The translations under genes and the position numbers were made by a program. The notes beneath the pieces are model-generated. The model saw only the letters and a program-made list of their open reading frames with translations, did not search any database and was not told where the DNA came from. From Thalassotalea euphylliae (GTDB lineage: Bacteria > Pseudomonadota > Gammaproteobacteria > Enterobacterales > Alteromonadaceae), in assembly GCF_003390335.1 (NCBI RefSeq), contig NZ_QUOU01000001.1:1860001-1924000 (forward strand): a stretch of 64,000 bases of DNA, written 5' to 3'. Shown piece after piece: positions 8,421-15,045 of the stretch (position 1 is its first letter; each line of letters opens with the position of its first letter).

Positions 8421-8540
8421 CTTCATCGTTACTAATATCCGCGATGCGAGCAATACTCGGTGCTGAATTCGCACTTGGCTCACTGGCCTTTATAAGGTTG
8501 ATAGCGGCGAGGTAATCTCGTAAGTGACATCGCCATCATC
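8421..8540 (-). pseudogene. VgrG linker remnant upstream of the lipase
   Basis: The minus strand reads DGDVTYEITSP and then, after a shift, KASEPSANSAPSIARIADI. Both parts match the complete VgrG around residues 695-725. Between them about 13 extra bases (ctatcaaccttat) break the frame and introduce a TAA in the original VgrG frame. The downstream part is in frame with the lipase. This shows that the lipase was joined to a VgrG and later separated from its needle. Confidence 0.8.
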
Positions 8541-8547
8541 AAGAAGA

Positions 8548-8748
8548 GGGTGCCGAAATGACAGCGCCAGCATCCGTACTGATGCCATCAAATCGACGAA
8601 AAATTGTTTGGTATGAATCATTGTTAAAGCCACAACATAGGTGTGTGAACTTTTCGTAAGGATTGCTCGCTTAACGTTTAAAGCGAGCAATCATGAATTC
8701 CATTTCAAATTGTGAAAGAGCGAGATTTATACTTTCTAAAGTTTTGTG
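8548..8748 (-). repeat. Dispersed repeat, copy B (about 195 bp, with perfect palindrome)
   Basis: Second copy of the segment at 6424-6625. Here the palindrome at 8661-8692 is perfect: gattgctcgctt, loop aacgttta, aagcgagcaatc. One edge joins directly onto the VgrG linker remnant and the other lies about 20 bp from the end of the IS3 element. Confidence 0.8.
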
Positions 8749-8775
8749 ATACCGAACCGAGTAGAAATGTTCTGG

Positions 8776-9597
8776 TCAACTCCAGCCGGACACTTTTCTA
8801 AAAGAATTTTCATACTCTACTGGTGACAGATCACTATTAGCTGAATGCAGTCTTTCTAAGTTGTAATACTTCATATAATCGACAACATCATTTTTCATAT
8901 GCTCACGCGTAGGTTGAGCCACTTTAAGTAACCAATCATGTTTCAAACTGCCAAAGAACCTCTCCACTACTGCGTTATCCCAACAGGCTCCCACATCACC
9001 CATACTCGCTCGAATACCAAATTGTTCGAGCAGCTGACGGTAACGCTTACTGGTGTATTGAGAGCCTCGGTCAGAGTGGAATATTAAGCCTTTAGCTGGT
9101 TTTCTCAGGTTATAAGCCCTAATCATGGCTTTCATCACTAAGTCAGTCGTCATACGTTTATCTATATGCCAACCAACAATGCGTCGAGAATATAAATCCA
9201 TCACAACAGCAAGATACATCCAACCTTCGCCTGTTTTTAAATAAGTCACATCACCAGCCCAAATCTGATTTGGCCCCAACGGATTAAAGTTCTGATTAAG
9301 CAAATTATCTGCAACTGCATCAGCATGCTTACGCTTCGTTGTTACCTTGTAGGCAACTCGCTGCTTTACTTTTAGGTTTAACGCTTCCATGAGCTTTCGA
9401 GTTCTGTGCTTACCAATTTCAAAGCCTTCTTTGCGTAAATTCTTACGTAGTTCGCGATAGCCCAAGCTCTCGCGGCTACGTTTAAACAGTGCTTTAGCTC
9501 GCCGATATAAATGAAGCTCTTCTGCCGTAATTAACTTGGCTGGTCGTTTAAGCCATGCATAGTAAGCAGAGCGACTGACTTGCATCACAGCACACAT
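8776..9597 (-). CDS. IS3-family transposase OrfB (DDE integrase domain)
   Basis: A 273-residue catalytic subunit. An N-terminal HTH_21-like region (SRESLGYRELRKNLRKEGF) precedes the rve integrase core. The catalytic acids are Asp in WAGDVTYLKTG, Asp in IFHSDRGSQYTS and Glu in NAVVERFFGSLKHDW. In this family OrfB is normally made as an OrfAB fusion by -1 frameshifting. The frame upstream of the first Met is open (FVKANSQAHDVRKM) and reaches back into the end of orfA, which agrees with that. The reading frame looks intact. Confidence 0.92.
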   Translation of the reverse strand: MCAVMQVSRSAYYAWLKRPAKLITAEELHLYRRAKALFKRSRESLGYRELRKNLRKEGFEIGKHRTRKLMEALNLKVKQRVAYKVTTKRKHADAVADNLLNQNFNPLGPNQIWAGDVTYLKTGEGWMYLAVVMDLYSRRIVGWHIDKRMTTDLVMKAMIRAYNLRKPAKGLIFHSDRGSQYTSKRYRQLLEQFGIRASMGDVGACWDNAVVERFFGSLKHDWLLKVAQPTREHMKNDVVDYMKYYNLERLHSANSDLSPVEYENSFRKVSGWS

Positions 9598-9644
9598 CTT
9601 GCGGACGTCATGAGCCTGACTATTGGCCTTGACGAACCCATACT

Positions 9645-9932
9645 TTACTTCATTTCTTTCGCAAAGAAGGCGCTTGCCTTTTTTAAGATCTCTTTCTCCA
9701 TTTTGAGTTCTTTATTTTCTTTTCTGAGCCGTTTTAGCTCTGCTCGTTCATCTTCACTTAACGCATTACCAGCTTGTTGTTGTTCAAGTTTCGCTTTCCA
9801 GTTATAAATGAGTTTAGTGGTGATCCCCAAAGAAGCTGCGGCTTGTGAGACCGTATAGCCTTGCTCAGTCACTAAGGCTACAGCTTCTTGTTTAAATTCG
9901 GTTGTATAGGTTTTGTTTTTTCGTTTTGTCAT
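9645..9932 (-). CDS. IS3-family transposase OrfA (helix-turn-helix)
   Basis: A 95-residue protein beginning MTKRKNKTYTTEFKQEAVAL. It has the HTH_Tnp_1 fold (GYTVSQAAASLGITTKLIYNW) followed by a leucine-zipper coiled coil (ERAELKRLRKENKELKMEKE). It binds the element's ends and regulates OrfB. An A-rich stretch near its end (aaagaaatgaag on the minus strand) is a plausible site for the -1 frameshift into orfB. Confidence 0.9.
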   Translation of the reverse strand: MTKRKNKTYTTEFKQEAVALVTEQGYTVSQAAASLGITTKLIYNWKAKLEQQQAGNALSEDERAELKRLRKENKELKMEKEILKKASAFFAKEMK

Positions 9933-9992
9933 TTAACACCTCAATATTGGAACATTGTCCTTTATTAAAGTGTCCGGCTCAATTAAACCAGT

Positions 9993-10397
9993 TCAATAAT
10001 ACCATCCATTTTGAAAACGGTAGAAACTCTGAAATCGAGTAGTGAGATTTCTATAACGTTCTTGCTTCTCTACACCTTTTGGATTAGAACTTTGGTAGTA
10101 AAGTATCTCTTTTCCATTACCCGATCTTAATCCATATATTAGATGGTAATTTTCATTGAAGTAAGCCAAATCCAATGAGACTAAATTCTCAACCAAATAC
10201 TCATAAACTAACTTTAGTTCCTCTTTAAACTCAGCCCATTCTTCGAGTGCTCGCTGTATTTTTTCATCTTCATTTTCGAGGATTTGCAACCACCTCTTAG
10301 GAAGCTTGTCTTTATCAGAGGGATTTAATTCGAAGTAAGGTATTATTTTAGGATCTTCCACATAATCATTTAAAAAATTTAACAGATCATTTTTCAC
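9993..10397 (-). CDS. SMI1/KNR4 (SUKH)-like immunity protein, 3' end cut by IS3
   Basis: The 134-residue frame starts at a GTG at 10397 with the ribosome site AAGGGAG about ten bases upstream. It is acidic and AT-rich, unlike the VgrG core. The last residues, RFQSFYRFQNGWYY, resemble the FY...NGWYY motif of some SMI1/KNR4 proteins, in which more sequence normally follows. The stop codon is the TGA of the IS3 terminal repeat (TGAACTGG), so the C-terminal part has been lost to the insertion. SUKH proteins are common immunity partners of nuclease toxins. Its original toxin partner is not evident, though it could be a second protector against the WHH nuclease. Confidence 0.6.
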   Translation of the reverse strand: MKNDLLNFLNDYVEDPKIIPYFELNPSDKDKLPKRWLQILENEDEKIQRALEEWAEFKEELKLVYEYLVENLVSLDLAYFNENYHLIYGLRSGNGKEILYYQSSNPKGVEKQERYRNLTTRFQSFYRFQNGWYY

Positions 10398-10690
10398 TAT
10401 TTTTTTGCTCCCTTGACCCTAAATTGAGACATTAAATATACGCTAGGGTAAGTTCTTCTTGAAATTTTTTATTCCAAAATTCTGTATTTACCTTTTCGAT
10501 ACCTTACTCATTAGTTTGACGCGATGCTCGACTTTAATGAGTGATAACCTCATTTAGTCGGAGCCATTCATTAGCTCCTTTTCCTTGCTCTGTATTCGCG
10601 AGAATCCCTAGCGTATGAGCAAGGACTTTTCTTCCTATTAGTCATCACAAACTTTTCCCATTAGCTTTGCGTGATAAGCAGGAAGTCGTG
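10398..10690. other. AT-rich intergenic region with several inverted repeats
   Basis: There is no gene in these 293 bases between the two immunity genes. It holds at least four inverted repeats: an 11-bp perfect pair atacgctaggg (10438-10448) and ccctagcgtat (10606-10616); actcatta with taatgagt; ggagc with gctcc followed by tttt; and ccttgctc with gagcaagg. The arrangement suggests a strongly structured element, perhaps a repeat or recombination scar. Confidence 0.5.
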
Positions 10691-11149
10691 CTAGCACTCA
10701 AGGTTTTCAATAAACTCTTGAAAGCTATAACTAACATGTCTCAAAGCAAGATCGCCGTCTTCAATTTGGGATGATATGACAAAACTAATACTGGGGTTTG
10801 AAGAACTCTCTCTAAAGTCTAAAACGAGAAGGTTAGAATCAAAGGTTATTGCAAAAGGCACTAATCTTGGAGAAACAAATTCATCTAAATCCTCTTTTTG
10901 CTCTGAAATACTATATATTTCCAGTTCTTGCTCTACTATACGTTGACAGTGCAAAAAATGAGCTATTGAATTTTGCTTTTCACTAAATTTAAATATGTTA
11001 GCTTGAGGCTTGTCTCCAAAGTTCTCTTCAAAAAATTCAATAAACTGAATAGGAAAATTTATTGAGTGCTCTGTTTCTAATAGTTCTAAGTAAGCGCTAT
11101 TGAATGTAGGCTTGTTTTGTTCCCAGAGGTACGGTTCGCACATTTTCAT
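10691..11149 (-). CDS. SMI1/KNR4 (SUKH)-family immunity protein
   Basis: A 152-residue acidic protein with the SUKH pattern: an N-terminal helix (SAYLELLETEHSINFPIQF) with the typical FP..F..F segment and NFGD, then beta strands (LVPFAITFDSNLLVLDF, SISFVISSQ) and a C-terminal helix (SYSFQEFIENLEC). SUKH proteins protect cells from polymorphic nuclease toxins, often those of the HNH/endonuclease VII group. The gene begins only two bases after the stop of the VgrG with a WHH nuclease tip, the classic effector-immunity arrangement. Cytoplasmic location is expected. Confidence 0.75.
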   Translation of the reverse strand: MKMCEPYLWEQNKPTFNSAYLELLETEHSINFPIQFIEFFEENFGDKPQANIFKFSEKQNSIAHFLHCQRIVEQELEIYSISEQKEDLDEFVSPRLVPFAITFDSNLLVLDFRESSSNPSISFVISSQIEDGDLALRHVSYSFQEFIENLEC

Positions 11150-11151
11150 CG

Positions 11152-14100
11152 TTAATATCCTCCACCCCAGATAGACATACCACCAGTGTGCCTAAATGTA
11201 TCGTGTGTAGCTCTATCTATAAGTTGCATCCTTCCGACATCTTGATGGTGATGCCAAGTTAATCCTTTAGCAGGATCACTTGATGGCGGAACTTTTAGAA
11301 TGTGAGCGACTTGTTCATCAGTTAGGCCTAATTTTTTAGCTAAATTAGGGTTGTTTTTTAATTGTTTTGCAAGGTTCTGGTTAGCTTGGCGAAAATGGTC
11401 TAATGGTTTTCCCGAGTTGACGTGAATGTCGTCGATATGGGTATCAAATTTACTATCGAATATAGGGAAACCATCAGAATCATATTTTAGTTTTTTTCCT
11501 TTTCTATGCAAGTATCCATTTTCATCTAAATTCTTTTTATTTCGTATAGTTATAGCATCTGATGGTTGGCCTCCGAATGGTATAACTTTGCCATCATTTG
11601 TGAGTTTAGGTTTTCTTGAAATATCTCCAATTTTACTAAGGCTACTTGGGTCAATAAAGTTTTCGCTTTTTGGTTTGACTACTCCTTTTAAGTCATTATC
11701 AAGCGGCGCTTTTACCTCATCCGTCTTAACCTTCTTAACCTCACCCGTGCGCCCCCTATGCGGCAATTCCCCCTCATACGCCTTAATCGCTTGCTTGGCT
11801 TTGGTCTCAATCAGGTTCGTTGCACTGGCAATACCTTGCTCAATTGTAGGGATGATGGTAGCGAGGCTTTCATTGACTTGCTTAAGGTTAGCGAGCATGT
11901 CATCTGGTAGCAGCCACTTGAGTTTGTAGCTGGCGGTAATGGCCGTTAGCGCCTCGCGCAGTGCTTGGACTTTTTCTTTAATCAACGCTGCGGCTTGCTT
12001 ACCCAAATCTTGCCAGTCGATATTTTTGATATAAGCGATGGGGTCGCCTTTGCCGAGTTTTCTGAGGGTGGCGGCAGCGACGGACATGGCACTATCAGCG
12101 TTTTTCACAATGACTTTACCGACCCCTTTTACCGCTGAGCCGATAACGGGGATAAAACCAATGCCAGTTAAGGTTAAGGCAATCCAACCGTTAGTGTCGT
12201 TGGCCTTATCGTCATCGGTCAGTACCATCACATTGGCGCAAACGTCTCTGCAATCCATGATTTGGTCAATGACTGGTATCATGGAAATAATCGAGCCAAC
12301 AACAACTTGTGAGGTTGAGGGGTTTTCATTGAAATCCCCTTGTAAGGTGCCCCACAGCCAATCGCCAGCGCTTGCCGCTAGGCTGCCTGCTTCATCAAGT
12401 AGTGAAGTATCACCAGATTCAACCATCGCTACTGCGTTGGCTGGGGTGATTTTGCCATACAGGGGATTGGGGGTGGTGGTATCCTCTGGTGCATAGTCGC
12501 GGCTATCTTCACCGTATTGCACACTAAATTGCCCCGTGGGCATGTTGTCGAGCGTGGCTTGGCCGCTATCATCGAGCGCACCCTTAATTTCAGTGCCATC
12601 GGCGAGTTTAAGTGTGTAAGGCGCGTTCTTAACAGGCTCACCATCTTGGTAGTGGTAAGCCAAATCAATGGTTTGCGGGGCAATGTCCTGCTCAGTAGCC
12701 GCATCGTTATTAATATCCGCGATGCGGGCAATACTCGGCGCAGCGTTTGCACTTGGCTCACTGGCCGTCTTGGGCGAGGTAATCTCGTAGGTGACATCGC
12801 CATCAAAGGTAATCATTTGGCCGTTGAGGGTTAGTACATCACTGCCGATAAGTTCCACATTACCGCCGCTATCGAGCTTTATCATACCGCCTTGGTTGTA
12901 CAGGGTGATATCACCACTGCCGGTGCCTTCAATGCGAATATCCCCCTCAGCATTGATGATAGTGGAGCCTTCGGGCACGTTAACGGTGAGGCTGCCTTGC
13001 TCGGTTTGTAACGCAATCTCGCTATCGGCCCGCACGTTAACACTGCGCCCCGTCAGTAGTGTCGCGTCTTGCTCAGCCTCAAAGGTGATATTGTTTGCGG
13101 TTTGCTGATGGGCGAGGGCGCTTTGCATCGCCACGTTTTGTTTCTCGGCGGTGAGGTTGGCCACGCCTTTAATATCAAATTGCTGATTGGCCTTGGCATT
13201 AAGGTTGATGCTTTGCTCATCTGAGGTAAATAAAATATCGTCACCTGCCACTAAGCTTAAACTGCCCAGACGTGATGCCCACTCAATGTAATTATTGCCT
13301 GCCTTGGCGTTGAGCTCTAGGTAGTGCTCACCGCCTAAGGTTTGCAGTATCACGGTCGGGACATTGCCGTCATCATCAAACCGTAGCTCATGACCTGCGC
13401 GGCTGAGCATTCTGTTGTGGGTGTGATTGAAACTGTTGACGATGCTTGGCTGTTCATCATTGCTGGCAAAACCCATCAAGTACGCTTGGGTGGGGTCGTT
13501 GTTAAAACAACCCAGTAACACTTGCGCATCTTGAGTGAGCGGAAAATGCCAGCCAGTGGCGTGTGGCTGATTGGCACAAGCATAATTGACCAGCTTACGT
13601 AGCGGCTGTGTGCTACCAAGAGGGGCTTGCGCGGTTTTATCAACATCAAACTTAGTGTAGTAATCGCCTTGCTCGGTCAGGGTAGGCACGCCACCTAAGG
13701 CTTCTACCTTAGCAGAAAACACCATGGGGAGCGGTGCAGGCTCAGCTAATGGCAGCTTAAAGGGTGTTGCTCGGGGAATAGCTTTCACCACACAAACATA
13801 TTGGCTAAGCCCATCTTGGGTACTTTCATCACTGGGCTGCTGGCAATGATGTTCAACACTAATACAGAGATAATCACCGCTTGTATTTAAGCCACTGTTG
13901 TCACTCAGTGAAAACGAGCAACCCGCAAACATATCGGGCACATTACCCACCAGTGTTATGACCTGATTGAGGCTATTCAGCGCCAAGCTTTGCTGCTGGG
14001 CAAAGTGGCTGGCTAGCCCGTGATTGCTCGCTACAGGCTGTGCAAAATTGTTCTCGGCAAGGTGTTCGGCTTGGTTGTCGCTAGCATCCGTTACCATATC

Positions 14101-14892
14101 ATGGCTCATTATACTGGCAAGCCCAGTGGCCATTTGATGGTCAACCTGACAGCCACTAAAGCCGACAAACGCTGATTCCCCAGCAGGCGCATAAATATCC
14201 GTTATTTGACGATTAAAGCCTTCACCCGCATGCACCTGAACCAAACCACGGCCAAGGTATGGGCTGGTTTGGTTAGTATCGGTAATCACTATAGTGGATT
14301 GGTTGTCACGGGTATCGAAAAAGTAAAACAAGCCGTATTGACTGAGCAAGCGATTAAAAAAGGCGCGATTGTTTTCCATCGCTTGCACGCATTGCGATAC
14401 TTGCGGCAGTGGCGTGGCCAGCGAAAACTGAATTTGCCCGTGGTGATAGCCAGCCCCTGCGAGAATGTGGGTGATGATTTCGTCTAACGAGGTATCAACA
14501 AACACCCGTGAGTGCTGGGTGTTATCCAGCAAGGATAAACGGCTGCCAACGGTCAGTTCATAACGGCGTTTGGCGTTGGTCAGCAGCGCCGCTTGCTGGG
14601 CAGCTTGTTCGGGATTGGCCGTCATTATGCCTTTGTCTTCAATGGCAAGCAGGGTATGACATACCGTGTGACTAAAGCCGTCTTCGGCGATAAATTCAAG
14701 GGTAACGGGCTGGCCTAACCCCTGGTTGAGCGGCTCAATGTCGAACGTGTCAACGGTTACCGTGTAGCGCGCATCGTCGCTGAGGTTATCGGTGCCAGTT
14801 AAACCAATGGCGAGGTAGTTGGCGCTGTTACAGGTGATGATTAAGCGCGCTTTTGAGGTGCTGTGATGAGTGTCGGGGCGAGCAGGTACCAC
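11152..14892 (-). CDS. vgrG: Evolved VgrG spike protein with C-terminal WHH nuclease tip
   Basis: A 1246-residue type VI secretion spike. Residues about 1-470 are the gp27-like head and OB fold (RVFVDTSLDEIITHILAGAGY, NRAFFNRLLSQYGLFYFF). Residues 470-700 are the beta-helix needle, rich in short repeats (SINLNAKANQQFDIKG, GDITLYNQGGMIKLDSGGNV). A transthyretin-like linker follows at about 730-790 (GEPVKNAPYTLKLADGTEIK). A hydrophobic pre-toxin region at about 855-925 may help membrane crossing (SIISMIPVIDQIMD, GIGFIPVIGSAVKGVGKV). After the boundary GRTGEVKKVKTDE near 1050 comes the tip, ending in GLTWHHHQDVGRMQLIDRA, the WHH motif of HNH/endonuclease VII-type DNases. No hcp or T6SS structural gene is nearby, so it depends on a system elsewhere. 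The shared core is closely matched by the copy at 3943-5946. Confidence 0.92.
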   Translation of the reverse strand: MVPARPDTHHSTSKARLIITCNSANYLAIGLTGTDNLSDDARYTVTVDTFDIEPLNQGLGQPVTLEFIAEDGFSHTVCHTLLAIEDKGIMTANPEQAAQQAALLTNAKRRYELTVGSRLSLLDNTQHSRVFVDTSLDEIITHILAGAGYHHGQIQFSLATPLPQVSQCVQAMENNRAFFNRLLSQYGLFYFFDTRDNQSTIVITDTNQTSPYLGRGLVQVHAGEGFNRQITDIYAPAGESAFVGFSGCQVDHQMATGLASIMSHDMVTDASDNQAEHLAENNFAQPVASNHGLASHFAQQQSLALNSLNQVITLVGNVPDMFAGCSFSLSDNSGLNTSGDYLCISVEHHCQQPSDESTQDGLSQYVCVVKAIPRATPFKLPLAEPAPLPMVFSAKVEALGGVPTLTEQGDYYTKFDVDKTAQAPLGSTQPLRKLVNYACANQPHATGWHFPLTQDAQVLLGCFNNDPTQAYLMGFASNDEQPSIVNSFNHTHNRMLSRAGHELRFDDDGNVPTVILQTLGGEHYLELNAKAGNNYIEWASRLGSLSLVAGDDILFTSDEQSINLNAKANQQFDIKGVANLTAEKQNVAMQSALAHQQTANNITFEAEQDATLLTGRSVNVRADSEIALQTEQGSLTVNVPEGSTIINAEGDIRIEGTGSGDITLYNQGGMIKLDSGGNVELIGSDVLTLNGQMITFDGDVTYEITSPKTASEPSANAAPSIARIADINNDAATEQDIAPQTIDLAYHYQDGEPVKNAPYTLKLADGTEIKGALDDSGQATLDNMPTGQFSVQYGEDSRDYAPEDTTTPNPLYGKITPANAVAMVESGDTSLLDEAGSLAASAGDWLWGTLQGDFNENPSTSQVVVGSIISMIPVIDQIMDCRDVCANVMVLTDDDKANDTNGWIALTLTGIGFIPVIGSAVKGVGKVIVKNADSAMSVAAATLRKLGKGDPIAYIKNIDWQDLGKQAAALIKEKVQALREALTAITASYKLKWLLPDDMLANLKQVNESLATIIPTIEQGIASATNLIETKAKQAIKAYEGELPHRGRTGEVKKVKTDEVKAPLDNDLKGVVKPKSENFIDPSSLSKIGDISRKPKLTNDGKVIPFGGQPSDAITIRNKKNLDENGYLHRKGKKLKYDSDGFPIFDSKFDTHIDDIHVNSGKPLDHFRQANQNLAKQLKNNPNLAKKLGLTDEQVAHILKVPPSSDPAKGLTWHHHQDVGRMQLIDRATHDTFRHTGGMSIWGGGY

Positions 14893-14993
14893 GTCGTTGT
14901 CCTTAACGAAAATTCGATTCCTCGTGGTGTCAGATTGTTAACGAATATTGTGATGCTTGCAAGCATTTTCTGGAAGCAATACGTAAGAACCAT

Positions 14994-15021
14994 AAAAAAG
15001 CCCATCGACGTGATGGGCTTA
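14994..15021 (-). terminator. Rho-independent terminator after metG
   Basis: On the minus strand the stem AGCCCATC, loop ACGTC, stem GATGGGCT is followed by six Ts. It lies just after the metG stop and before the vgrG promoter region, so it separates the housekeeping gene from the island. Confidence 0.85.
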
Positions 15022-15045
15022 TATATTTTTATGCAGGGCTAGCGT

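Larger units (their letters stand above)
8768..9995 (-). mobile_element. Complete IS3-family insertion sequence
   Basis: A 1.23-kb element bounded by matching inverted repeats: tgttctggtcaactccagcc at 8768 on the plus strand and, on the minus strand from 9995, TGAACTGGTTTAATTGAGCC. Both continue into ggacacttt. It carries two overlapping-phase reading frames, orfA and orfB, as usual for IS3 elements. The bases flanking the two ends (aaa and ata) are not a direct repeat. Either the element has recombined or one flank was deleted after insertion. A second, partial copy of its left end lies at 3852-3959. Confidence 0.9.

Noticed and set aside
8765..9998. Target-site duplication around the complete IS3 element
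   Set aside because: The flanking triplets aaa and ata differ, so no duplication can be claimed.
3943..14892. A complete type VI secretion system
   Set aside because: Only VgrG, tip and immunity-like genes are present. No tssB, tssC, hcp, clpV or membrane-complex gene was found in the window.
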